DNA of 64,000 bases from Afifella sp. IM 167 (lineage in GTDB: Bacteria; Pseudomonadota; Alphaproteobacteria; Rhizobiales; Afifellaceae), in assembly GCF_020144925.1 (NCBI RefSeq), contig NZ_NSLC01000005.1, positions 310,001-374,000 of the forward strand, written 5' to 3'. The notes beneath the pieces were generated by a model. That model searched no databases. It worked only from the letters and a program-made list of their open reading frames with translations, and had not been told where the DNA came from. The position numbers and the translations under genes were made by a program. Of this stretch, positions 33,705 through 41,292 are shown piece after piece; within the stretch, counting starts at the first letter, position 1, and every line of letters begins with the position of its first letter.

Positions 33705-35162
33705 ATGTTGCAGAAGGCGCATTTCTGGAAGCGCGAAGCCAACCTTATCGGCGGCGAATGGGTCGGTGCCGATTCAGGCAAGACCATCGACGTCGTCAAT
33801 CCGGCCACGGGCGAGACCATCGGCACGGTGCCGAATGCCGGCAAGGCGGAAACCGAGCGGGCGATCGCCGCGGCCGAAAAAGCCTTCGAGAGCTTCAGGA
33901 AGACGACGGCTGCCGAGCGCGCCAAGCTTCTGCGGGACCTCCACGACGCCATCATGGACAACCAGGATCCGCTCGCCGAGCTTCTGACGATGGAGCAGGG
34001 CAAGCCGCTCGCCGAATCGAGGGGCGAGGTCGGCATGAGCGCCGCCTATGTCCTGTGGTTTGCCGAGGAGGCGCGCCGCGTCTACGGCGACATGGTGCCT
34101 TCGCCCTGGGCCGACCGCCGCATCATGGTGACCAAGCAGCCGGTGGGCGTCATCGCCGCCATCACCCCTTGGAATTTCCCGTCCTCGATGCTGTCGCGCA
34201 AGATCGGCCCGGCAATCGCGGCCGGTTGCACGGCGGTGGTCAAGCCGGCGACCGCGACGCCCTATTCGGGCCTCGCCTGGGGTGCGCTGTGCCAGGAGGT
34301 CGGCATCCCCGACGGCGTCGTCAACATCGTCACCGGTTCGGCCCGCGAGATCGGCGGCGCCATCATGGAGAGCCCGGTGGTGAAGAAGGTGACCTTCACT
34401 GGCTCCACCGATGTCGGCAAGGTGCTCCTCAAGCAGGCCGCCGATACGGTCAAGAAGGTCTCCATGGAGCTGGGCGGCAACGCGCCGTTCCTGGTCTTCG
34501 ACGACGCCGACATCGACCGTGCCGTCGCCGGCGGCATCGCCGCCAAGTACAGGAATTCCGGTCAGACCTGCGTCTGCACCAACCGCTTCTACGTGCAGGC
34601 CGGCATCTATGACCGCTTCGCGGAGAAATTCGCCGCCGCCGCCAAGGAACTGAAGGTCGGTTCCGGCCTGGAGGAAGGCACGCAGCAGGGCCCGCTCATC
34701 GATGAAGGCGCGGTCGAGAAGGTCGAGGAGCTGATCGCCGATGCCGTCGACAAGGGCGGCAACATCGTCGCCGGCGGCAAGCGCCACGAGCTCGGCGGCA
34801 GCTTCTTCGAGCCGACCGTGATCGCCGGCGCCACCCCGGACATGCGCTTCTCCAAGGAAGAGATCTTTGGCCCGGTCTCGCCGCTCTTCAAGTTCGAGAC
34901 CGAGGAAGAGGGTATCCGGCTCGCCAATGACACGGATTTCGGCCTTGCCTGCTATTTCTATACGCAGGATCTCGGCCGCACCTTCCGTGTCTCCGAGGCG
35001 CTCGAATACGGCCTCGTCGGCGTCAACGAGGGCGTGATCACCACCGAGGTCGCACCCTTCGGCGGGATGAAGGAATCCGGTCTCGGCCGCGAGGGCTCCA
35101 AATACGGCATCGACGACTATCTGGAGATCAAATACGTCTGCATCGGCGGTCTCGGCATGTAG
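33705..35162 (+). CDS. NAD(P)-dependent aldehyde dehydrogenase, GabD-like; candidate 3-sulfolactaldehyde dehydrogenase
   Basis: This 485-residue enzyme has the GabD/succinate-semialdehyde dehydrogenase pattern: TPWNFPSSMLSRKIGPAIAA, the Glu motif in SMELGGNAPFLVFDDAD and the catalytic Cys in RNSGQTCVCTNRF. The C-terminus ends KYVCIGGLGM. It is the last gene of the sulfolactate operon, six bases after comC. GabD-like enzymes oxidise 3-sulfolactaldehyde to sulfolactate in sulfo-ED type pathways, so this gene could extend the substrate range to sulfolactaldehyde. It could also be an ordinary succinate-semialdehyde dehydrogenase; sequence alone does not decide. Confidence 0.75.
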   Translation: MLQKAHFWKREANLIGGEWVGADSGKTIDVVNPATGETIGTVPNAGKAETERAIAAAEKAFESFRKTTAAERAKLLRDLHDAIMDNQDPLAELLTMEQGKPLAESRGEVGMSAAYVLWFAEEARRVYGDMVPSPWADRRIMVTKQPVGVIAAITPWNFPSSMLSRKIGPAIAAGCTAVVKPATATPYSGLAWGALCQEVGIPDGVVNIVTGSAREIGGAIMESPVVKKVTFTGSTDVGKVLLKQAADTVKKVSMELGGNAPFLVFDDADIDRAVAGGIAAKYRNSGQTCVCTNRFYVQAGIYDRFAEKFAAAAKELKVGSGLEEGTQQGPLIDEGAVEKVEELIADAVDKGGNIVAGGKRHELGGSFFEPTVIAGATPDMRFSKEEIFGPVSPLFKFETEEEGIRLANDTDFGLACYFYTQDLGRTFRVSEALEYGLVGVNEGVITTEVAPFGGMKESGLGREGSKYGIDDYLEIKYVCIGGLGM

Positions 35163-35199
35163 CCGGGACGACTGCCCTGCGCACCGTATAGGCGCATCG

Positions 35200-35222
35200 C
35201 CCTCTCCCCTTGAGGGGGAGGG
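35200..35222 (+). terminator. hairpin after the aldehyde dehydrogenase gene
   Basis: CCCTCTCCCC pairs with GGGGGAGGG (one wobble) about 37 nt after the stop. Similar CCCTCTCC-type hairpins appear at 62956-62989, so it may also belong to a common intergenic repeat type. Confidence 0.4.
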
Positions 35223-35335
35223 TAGCTGCCGGAGGAAGCGGGATGAGGGATATGCCTCGCCCGCACTCTGGCATCTTGTTTTATGATTTTTCCCGCGCGT
35301 GGGCGCCCCATTTGGGCACGCGGGCGCGGGGGAAA

Positions 35336-35842
35336 TCAGCCGCGGTGCCAGCCGCCCGGCGCGGCCTCGACGAGATCCGAGGTGTCGACCTCCGCCAACA
35401 ACGCGCGCGCGGTCCGTCCCTTCACCTTCGCTTCCGGCCACAGATCCGCGAGCGGCTTCAGCGCGAAGCCGCGCTCGCTGAGATGCGGATGCGGGATGGC
35501 GAGCGCTTCCTCCGAGATCTCCGCCTCGTCCCAGACGAGGACATCAATGTCGATGAGTCGCGGCCCCCAGCGTTCGCTGCGCACGCGCCCGAGCTTCTGC
35601 TCCACCTTGAGGATCGTCTTCAGCATCTGCCGTGGCGAAAGCTCCGTTTCCACCAGAAGCGCGCTGTTCAGGAATTCCGGTTGGTCCGTATTGCCCCAGG
35701 GCGCCGACCGGTAGAGCGGCGCCGAGGCGAGGATTTCGATCCCCTCTTCTGTTGCAAGCAGCTCCGCCGCCTGCCGAAAAGCCTCCGCCGGATCGCCGAG
35801 ATTGCCGCCGAGCCCGAGGACGGCCTTCACCGCTCCCGCCAC
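35336..35842 (-). CDS. folK: 2-amino-4-hydroxy-6-hydroxymethyldihydropteridine pyrophosphokinase
   Basis: This 168-residue enzyme transfers pyrophosphate from ATP to the pterin alcohol, the step before FolP in folate synthesis. Motifs seen are LGLGGNLGDPAEAF, TDQPEFLNSALLVET, the active-site RWGPRLIDIDVLVWDE and the IPHPHLSERGFALKPL pattern, all typical of HPPK. The ATG overlaps folP by 16 bases. No folB (dihydroneopterin aldolase) lies between folP and folK, although many alphaproteobacteria have folP-folB-folK. Confidence 0.93.
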   Translation of the reverse strand: MAGAVKAVLGLGGNLGDPAEAFRQAAELLATEEGIEILASAPLYRSAPWGNTDQPEFLNSALLVETELSPRQMLKTILKVEQKLGRVRSERWGPRLIDIDVLVWDEAEISEEALAIPHPHLSERGFALKPLADLWPEAKVKGRTARALLAEVDTSDLVEAAPGGWHRG

Positions 35843-36726
35843 GGCCCCGCCTCGCTCTCGATAGCAGAGATCATCTTCAGCGCGTCCGCATGGGCGGCGA
35901 CGTCGTGGACGCGCAGGATCGCCGCGCCCCTTTCGGCCGCGGCGATGCCGGTCGCCAGCGTGCCGAAGAGGCGCGCATCGACCTCGCGGCCGGTGACCCG
36001 GCCGATGAAGGTCTTTCGCGACGTGCCGACGAGGAGTGGAAAGCCGAGCGGCGAAAGCTCGGCGAGCCGGGCGAGAAGCGCCAGGTTCTGCTCCACGCTC
36101 TTGCCGAAGCCGAAGCCGGGATCGAGCGCGATCCGGTCCTCCTTCACACCGGCGCGGGCCGCGATTTCAAGCGAACCCTCGAAGAAGGCGAGGCAGGCGG
36201 CGACCGGATCGCCCTGTGTGCCCGTTCTTGCGCCGAAAAGGGCGGGATTGTGCATGATGACGAGGCCGGCACCCGAGGAGGCGGCTACTTCGGCGAGCTC
36301 CGGCTCGCCCTTCAGTCCCTGTACGTCGTTGACGATCTCGGCGCCGGCCTGGAGCGCGGCCTCCGCCACTTTAGCCTTTACCGTGTCGACCGAGAGGATC
36401 GCCCTGCCGCCGGCGAGCGCGGAAAGCACCGGCAGGATGCGCCTCTCCTCTTCCTCCGCGGGGACGCGCTCGCCCCCGGGCCGGGTCGATTCCCCGCCGA
36501 TATCAAGGATCTCCGCGCCCTCCTCGACAAGCCGGCGCCCGGTGGCGACGGCGTGGGAGCGCTCGAAATTCACTCCGCCGTCGGAAAAGGAATCCGGCGT
36601 CGCGTTGATGATCCCCATCAGGATCGGCATGCGCGACGCCTTCTCGTCGGCTCGCCAGCCCTCAAGCATGTCGGCGAAGCGCGCGCCCCTGTCGTGGCTT
36701 TCGCTCCGTGCCGCAGTTGCACCCAT
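35827..36726 (-). CDS. folP: dihydropteroate synthase
   Basis: This 299-residue TIM-barrel enzyme condenses the folate pterin pyrophosphate with p-aminobenzoate. The pterin/PABA site motifs are MGIINATPDSFSDGG, DIGGESTRPG, VNDVQGLKGEPELAEVAASS and DPGFGFGKSVEQNLALLARL, followed by GTSRKTFIG. The start gives an N-terminal extension of about 30 residues before PILMGIINATPDS, so an internal start is possible. It is the first gene of the folP-folK pair. Confidence 0.94.
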   Translation of the reverse strand: MGATAARSESHDRGARFADMLEGWRADEKASRMPILMGIINATPDSFSDGGVNFERSHAVATGRRLVEEGAEILDIGGESTRPGGERVPAEEEERRILPVLSALAGGRAILSVDTVKAKVAEAALQAGAEIVNDVQGLKGEPELAEVAASSGAGLVIMHNPALFGARTGTQGDPVAACLAFFEGSLEIAARAGVKEDRIALDPGFGFGKSVEQNLALLARLAELSPLGFPLLVGTSRKTFIGRVTGREVDARLFGTLATGIAAAERGAAILRVHDVAAHADALKMISAIESEAGPWRER

Positions 36727-36826
36727 CTTCCGCTCCCTGCCGCGCCGCTCACCGGCCGGCTCTGCCGATTAACGTGCTCTTATCGCACCCTGTCGATAAT
36801 GGCCGCCCAATCGAGAGGATAGGGCG

Positions 36827-38002
36827 ATGCCGGCGCAGAAACTGAAAATCCTTCACGTCTTCCGTGCGCCGGTCGGCGGCGTCTTCCGGCATGTCTGCGA
36901 CCTTGCCGAGATGCAGGCCGCCGCGGGCCACGATGTCGGCATCATCTGCGATTCCATCACCGGCGGCCCGTTCGAATGCGAGAAGCTCGCCGAGATCCGC
37001 AAGTTCCTCTCCCTCGGCCTGGAACGCACGCCGATGGACCGGCCGATCCGCCCGAACGACCTTGGCGCCTTCGTGCGCGTGCGGGCGCATGCGGCCGCGC
37101 TGAAACCCGACATCATCCACGGCCACGGCGCCAAGGGGGGCGTCTTTGCACGTCTGGCGGCGGTCTCCGAACGGCGCGCCGGCCGCTCTGTCGCGACCTT
37201 CTACACCCTCCACGCCGGCAGTCTCAATTTCGACCCGCGTTCGACGCCTGGCCGCCTCTACTTCGGCGTTGAACGGCTGCTGGAGAGGGTGACGGACGGG
37301 CTCATCCACGTCTCCGCATTCGAGGCGGCGACCTATCGCGAAAAGGTCGGCGTTCCGCGCTGCCCGGCGCATGTCATTCATAACGGGTTGAAGCCGGAGG
37401 AATTCCGGCCGATCGAGAAGGTCGGGGATCCGGCGGACTTTCTCTATTTCGGCGAGCTGCGCGCCGCCAAGGGCGTGGAGATTTTCCTTCAGGCGCTCCT
37501 GATGCTGAAGCAGGCCGGCCGGCCCATCACGGCGCATATCGTCGGCGGAGGCAAGGAGGAGGCGGTCGCCGCCAGCAAGGGCTTTGCCCGTGACAACGGG
37601 CTGGAGGAGGTGAGCTTTCACACGCCGATGCCCGCCCGCGAGGCCTTTGCCAAGGCGCGCACCATCGTCGTTCCCTCGCTGGCGGAATCGCTTCCCTATG
37701 TCGTGCTCGAGGCTGCTGCGGGCGGCATGCCGATGGTGGCGACGAATGTCGGCGGCATCCCCGAGATCTTTCTTGGCGAGGATGAGCGCCTCATCGAGCC
37801 CGGCAATGTCGATGCGCTTGTCCGTGCGCTTCAGGATGCGCTCGACGACGAGACGCGGCTGGCGGCGGAAGCCGCCGAGCGACGTCTAGGGGTGCGCGAG
37901 CGCTTCTCGCTCGAGGGCATGGTCGAGCAGATCGAGCGGATCTATTTCGAGGCGCTCAATCAACGGCGTAGCGCGGTGGAAGAAACCCGCAGCGCCGCCT
38001 GA
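36827..38002 (+). CDS. glycosyltransferase family 4-like protein
   Basis: This 391-residue GT-B fold enzyme starts KLKILHVFRAPVGGVFRHV, a donor-independent acceptor-site pattern of GT4 enzymes. The C-terminal half shows LYFGELRAAKGVEIFLQAL and the E-x7-E donor motif in SLAESLPYVVLEAAAGGMPM. It is monocistronic between folP (divergent) and ppk2 (convergent). A surface polysaccharide or lipid-sugar role is likely; donor and acceptor are unknown. Confidence 0.88.
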   Translation: MPAQKLKILHVFRAPVGGVFRHVCDLAEMQAAAGHDVGIICDSITGGPFECEKLAEIRKFLSLGLERTPMDRPIRPNDLGAFVRVRAHAAALKPDIIHGHGAKGGVFARLAAVSERRAGRSVATFYTLHAGSLNFDPRSTPGRLYFGVERLLERVTDGLIHVSAFEAATYREKVGVPRCPAHVIHNGLKPEEFRPIEKVGDPADFLYFGELRAAKGVEIFLQALLMLKQAGRPITAHIVGGGKEEAVAASKGFARDNGLEEVSFHTPMPAREAFAKARTIVVPSLAESLPYVVLEAAAGGMPMVATNVGGIPEIFLGEDERLIEPGNVDALVRALQDALDDETRLAAEAAERRLGVRERFSLEGMVEQIERIYFEALNQRRSAVEETRSAA

Positions 38003-38047
38003 GGGGCTGCACTCAAACGGAGCTTCCGCCGAAAAGGCTCCAGCTCG

Positions 38048-38917
38048 CTATGTTTCCAGCGGCTGCGGCCCGGCCTCCTTCTGCCGCAGGAAGCCGGCGC
38101 CTGCGCCGATGACCTGATCGTCGACCTTGCCGATCGTCTCAGGCTCCTTGCCGTCGTACGGCAGCTCCTGCAGCACCAGCCGGATGAGGTTGAGACGCGC
38201 GCGCCGCTTGTCGTTCGCCCGCACCACATACCAGGGGGCATAGTTGGTGTGCGTCGTCTCCAGCATTTTGTCGCGCGCCGCCGAGAACTCGTCCCAGGCT
38301 CCGACGGCCGCCATGTCGACGGGCGAGATCTTCCAGGATTTGAGCGGATTGTGGCGCCGTTCGTGGAAACGCAGCATCTGCATCTCCCGCCCGATATTCA
38401 GCCAGAACTTGAAGAGGTAGACGCCGTCGCGCACCAGCATGCGCTCGAAGTCGGGCGCCTCGCGCAGGAAGCTTTCCGATTCTGCCTTCGTGCAGAAGCC
38501 CATCACCGGCTCGACGACCGCGCGGTTGTACCAGGACCGGTCGAAGAGGACCATTTCACCGCGGGCGGGCAATTCCTCCACATAGCGCTGGAAGTACCAC
38601 TGGCCGCGCTCGCGCTCCGTCGGCGCCGCCAGCGCCACGATGCGGGCATGGCGTGGGTTGAGATATTCGCGCACCACCTTGATGGCGCCGCCCTTGCCGG
38701 CCGCGTCGCGTCCCTCGAAGAGGAGGACGATGCGCTGTTCCCTGGCCTGCACCCAGGACAGCACTTTCACCAGCTCGTGCTGCAGCTGGTGCAGCTCCTG
38801 CTCGTAGGCGCGGCGCTTCATTTTCTTCGCGTAGGGATAGTTGCCCGAAGTAAGGGCGCCCTCGCGCACCCAGGCAGGTGGTTCGGGTGCATCGAGATCG
38901 AAGAGCGGCGAGTTCAT
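38048..38917 (-). CDS. ppk2: polyphosphate kinase 2 (PPK2, class I-like)
   Basis: This 289-residue protein phosphorylates nucleoside diphosphates from polyphosphate, with some reverse activity. The Walker A is [20 protein letters not shown], the Walker B/lid [36 protein letters not shown] follows. It is transcribed divergently from phoR across 83 bp, consistent with phosphate-linked control. The length and single-domain form fit class I PPK2. Confidence 0.93.
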   Translation of the reverse strand: MNSPLFDLDAPEPPAWVREGALTSGNYPYAKKMKRRAYEQELHQLQHELVKVLSWVQAREQRIVLLFEGRDAAGKGGAIKVVREYLNPRHARIVALAAPTERERGQWYFQRYVEELPARGEMVLFDRSWYNRAVVEPVMGFCTKAESESFLREAPDFERMLVRDGVYLFKFWLNIGREMQMLRFHERRHNPLKSWKISPVDMAAVGAWDEFSAARDKMLETTHTNYAPWYVVRANDKRRARLNLIRLVLQELPYDGKEPETIGKVDDQVIGAGAGFLRQKEAGPQPLET

Positions 38918-39000
38918 GCTATTTCTTGTCGAGGTTGATTCGATGACGCTAGCCTGTCACGCAGCTTGTTTACACAGCCGCGCGGACCTTTTCGAGAGCG

Positions 39001-40353
39001 ATGCAATTGGCTGAAGATCCTGAATCCGCTGGCGACGTCGAGGAAACGGGACCGGCCCCGCTGATGCGGCTCGCAGCTGCAAGGCTGCCTCTGCTTCTGA
39101 CGGCGCTCGCGGCGGTGCTGGCGAGTGTCTATTTCAAGGTTCCGCCGCTTCTCTCGCTCGCCGCTTTCCTGCTCATCGCTCTGGCGACGGCGATGGCGCC
39201 GCGACAGCCAAGGAATGGCCGGCGCTTTTCCGGCGGCGCCCGCCCGCGCATCCTCTGGCCCGATACGGGCATGAAGGCCGTCGCCCAGTCGCTGCCCCAT
39301 CCCACCTTCATTCTCGATACCGGGGGCATCGTGCGCTTTGCGAATGCGGCGGCGTCGCAGGCCTTCGCCCAGGCGCGGGCCGGCGACGCCCTGTCGATGA
39401 CCATCCGCTCGCCGAGGCTGCGCGAGGCGCTGAGGCTGGCGGCGGCCGGGCAGGAGACCACGTTCGAATTCCGTGAAAGAAGCGGCGCCGAGCTCGTCTA
39501 CGTCGTTTCCGTGCGCCACGTGCATCACGCCGCCGCCAGCGGGCCCTTCATTCTCGTCCTTTTCGAGGACGTGACCGAGCGCCAGGCGATCGCCCGCATG
39601 CGGGCCGACTTCGTCGCCAATGCGAGCCATGAGCTGCGCACGCCGCTCGCCGCCGTCTCGGCCATCATCGACACGTTGCGTGGCGCGGCGAAGGACGATC
39701 CGGTCGCCCAGGACCGCTTCCTTGCCATCATGCACGAACAGGCCGAGCGCATGCGCCGCTTGCTCGACGACTTGCTGTCGCTGTCGCGGCTGGAAATGCG
39801 GGCGCACCAGCGGCCGAGCACGCAGGTCGACCTCGGCCAGGTGCTGCGCCGCGTGGTCGACGGCATGAAGCCGCTCGCGGCCGATCTCGGCGTCGCCATC
39901 TCCCTTGATGCGGAAGGCGAGCCGCTCATGGTCCTCGGCGACGAGGACGAACTGCACCAGGTCTTCGAAAATCTGATCGAGAACGGGCTGAAATACGGCT
40001 CTTCCGGAGAACGGCTTGAGGTCGCGATGAAGCGCATTCCCTCCGCTGCCGGGGGACTTGTCGTGGCGAGCGTGACCGATTTCGGCCCGGGCATATCGAA
40101 GGAGCATCTGCCCCGCCTGACGGAGCGCTTCTACCGGGTCGACGTCGCCTCGAGCCGCGAGAAGCAGGGCACGGGTCTCGGCCTTGCCATCGTCAAGCAC
40201 ATCCTCACGCGCCACCGCGCCCGTCTCGACATCGACAGCACGCTCGGCAGGGGCGCCACCTTCCGCGTCAGTCTCGCTGCGGCAGAAGCCGGCCCGGAAG
40301 CCCAGCCGCCCAGCGGCGGGCAGGTCGGCGCGCAGGAGCCGGCGGAGGTTTAG
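39001..40353 (+). CDS. phoR: phosphate regulon-type sensor histidine kinase PhoR
   Basis: This 450-residue kinase has two N-terminal membrane segments (about residues 22-45 and 50-66), a PAS-like domain (SLPHPTFILDTGGIVRFANA), a HisKA H-box (FVANASHELRTPLAAVSAII), N-box (ENLIENGLKYGS), DFGPGIS and the G2 loop KQGTGLGLAIVKHI. PhoR senses phosphate status through PstSCAB-PhoU and controls PhoB. In many Rhizobiales phoR precedes pst-phoU-phoB; here gcrA follows convergently, so the pst genes are elsewhere. The assignment rests on architecture and ppk2 adjacency; another PAS-type kinase is possible. Confidence 0.75.
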   Translation: MQLAEDPESAGDVEETGPAPLMRLAAARLPLLLTALAAVLASVYFKVPPLLSLAAFLLIALATAMAPRQPRNGRRFSGGARPRILWPDTGMKAVAQSLPHPTFILDTGGIVRFANAAASQAFAQARAGDALSMTIRSPRLREALRLAAAGQETTFEFRERSGAELVYVVSVRHVHHAAASGPFILVLFEDVTERQAIARMRADFVANASHELRTPLAAVSAIIDTLRGAAKDDPVAQDRFLAIMHEQAERMRRLLDDLLSLSRLEMRAHQRPSTQVDLGQVLRRVVDGMKPLAADLGVAISLDAEGEPLMVLGDEDELHQVFENLIENGLKYGSSGERLEVAMKRIPSAAGGLVVASVTDFGPGISKEHLPRLTERFYRVDVASSREKQGTGLGLAIVKHILTRHRARLDIDSTLGRGATFRVSLAAAEAGPEAQPPSGGQVGAQEPAEV

Positions 40354-40385
40354 GCCCGCACGATAGGCGAGCCCCGAAAAAACAA

Positions 40386-40405
40386 GGCGGGGCCGAGGCC
40401 CCGCC
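40386..40405. terminator. bidirectional terminator between phoR and gcrA
   Basis: A perfect 9-bp stem (GGCGGGGCC / GGCCCCGCC, 2-nt centre) is flanked by AAAAAACAA on one side and AGTTTGTT on the other. The minus-strand T-run favours termination of gcrA, and the plus-strand T's can serve phoR. Confidence 0.75.
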
Positions 40406-40438
40406 AGTTTGTTACGCCAGTCTTAGGGAGGAGCTGTC

Positions 40439-40936
40439 CTAGCCGTGCGCCGTTCGCTTGAGCTTCCGGCGCGGGTCGGAGCCCTGATAGGCGACCCCGG
40501 CGTGATACTCGCAGTACGGCACGCCCTCGAGGGAATCGCAGCCGCAGAAGTAGAAGTCCTCCTCGCTCGGATCGCCGATCGGCCATTTGCAGGTGCGTTC
40601 GGTGAGCTTCTCGATCGAGAGGCGCTTGGAAATGGGCACGACCACGGAATGCGTCGGCCGAACCTCGGCGGCGATCTCGATTTCTTCCTCCGCCTGCAGC
40701 GCGGTCGCGCCGATCGTCACCGTGCGGCGCTGGCGCACGGCCGGAGCGGTGCGGGCGCGCCTCGAGCGCTTGATCGTCGAAGTCGGCTGGCCGCGGCCGG
40801 AAAGGCCGAGCCGGTGGATCTTGCCGATCACCGCATTGCGCGTCACGCCGCCGAGCTCGCCGGCGATCTGGCTGGCACTCAGGCCTTCCTGCCAGAGCTT
40901 CTTGAGGAGATCGACTCGTTCATCGGTCCAGGACAT
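40439..40936 (-). CDS. gcrA: GcrA cell cycle regulator
   Basis: This 165-residue alphaproteobacterial regulator binds RNA polymerase sigma-70 and promoters carrying methylated GANTC sites, linking cell-cycle transcription to CcrM. The N-terminal DNA-binding helix-turn-helix reads MSWTDERVDLLKKLWQEGLS then GVTRNAVIGKIHRLGLSGRG. The C-terminal sigma-interacting part contains LTERTCKWPIGDPSEEDFYF, CGCDSLEGVPYCEYHA and a basic end. A perfect CtrA box and several GANTC motifs lie upstream. Confidence 0.97.
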   Translation of the reverse strand: MSWTDERVDLLKKLWQEGLSASQIAGELGGVTRNAVIGKIHRLGLSGRGQPTSTIKRSRRARTAPAVRQRRTVTIGATALQAEEEIEIAAEVRPTHSVVVPISKRLSIEKLTERTCKWPIGDPSEEDFYFCGCDSLEGVPYCEYHAGVAYQGSDPRRKLKRTAHG

Positions 40937-40970
40937 GGTGTCTTGGCTCCCTCATCATCGGTGTGAGACG

Positions 40971-41154
40971 GAATCCCTCTGCCGCCACAGGACCCGCAGG
41001 GCCTGCGCTGACGCAAGAACTAGTGGGAGAACTATGCCCGTCGCACGAGATATCGTGCTTTAACGATTTATTAAGCTACAGATCGCGTGACTCGCCCACA
41101 AGAGTCCGAACGCCATTTGGTGTCTTTTCCCCCGCTATCGGGCAAAAGTGAGTC
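40971..41154. promoter_or_regulatory. GANTC methylation-site cluster upstream of gcrA
   Basis: GANTC occurs at 40971-40975, 41089-41093, 41102-41106 and 41150-41154, and once more at 40913-40917 inside gcrA. Four sites in about 185 bp is several-fold above random expectation (one per 256 bp). CcrM methylation here would let gcrA and/or argD transcription follow replication. Confidence 0.6.
41060..41074. promoter_or_regulatory. full CtrA box upstream of gcrA
   Basis: TTAACGATTTATTAA is an exact TTAA-N7-TTAA CtrA site, about 125 bp upstream of the gcrA ATG and about 220 bp from argD. In Caulobacter CtrA represses gcrA; the same is predicted here. Confidence 0.8.
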
Positions 41155-41158
41155 CGGA

Positions 41159-41245
41159 ATGCCACAGAAGCGGCCGCCTCTGGCATCAGAGAGCCCGGAT
41201 TGCGCGCCGAACGGGCCTCATGGTAAAGATGATGAGCCGCCTTGA
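41159..41245 (+). other. possible 28-codon leader ORF ending inside the argD-leader terminator
   Basis: ATG at 41159 opens a frame (MPQKRPPLASESPDCAPNGP and eight more residues) whose TGA is in the loop of the terminator hairpin at 41236-41252. There is no good ribosome site, and only one Arg codon is present, so a classical arginine attenuator is not obvious. The position of the stop is notable. Confidence 0.25.
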
Positions 41246-41265
41246 GGGCGGCTTTTCGTTTTTTT
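41236..41265 (+). terminator. intrinsic terminator in the argD leader
   Basis: A 6-bp GC stem (GCCGCC / GGCGGC, 5-nt loop) is followed by TTTTCGTTTTTTT, a textbook terminator, only 28 nt before the argD ATG. Upstream on the plus strand there is no annotated gene, so it terminates either an argD leader (attenuation) or a small RNA. A second imperfect hairpin (GAGAGCCCG / CGGGCCTC) precedes it at about 41190-41219. Confidence 0.85.
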
Positions 41266-41292
41266 CACCCCCATTTCGAACGGACGAAAGCC

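Noticed and set aside
35163-35335. Possible gene between the aldehyde dehydrogenase and folK
   Set aside because: Only a GC hairpin and a second imperfect inverted repeat (about 35290-35335) are visible, with no ORF and ribosome site.
38954-38971. PHO-box-like sequence between ppk2 and phoR (CTGTCAC-N4-CTTGTTT)
   Set aside because: The first half-site is good but the second matches only three of seven bases, too weak for a PhoB site call.
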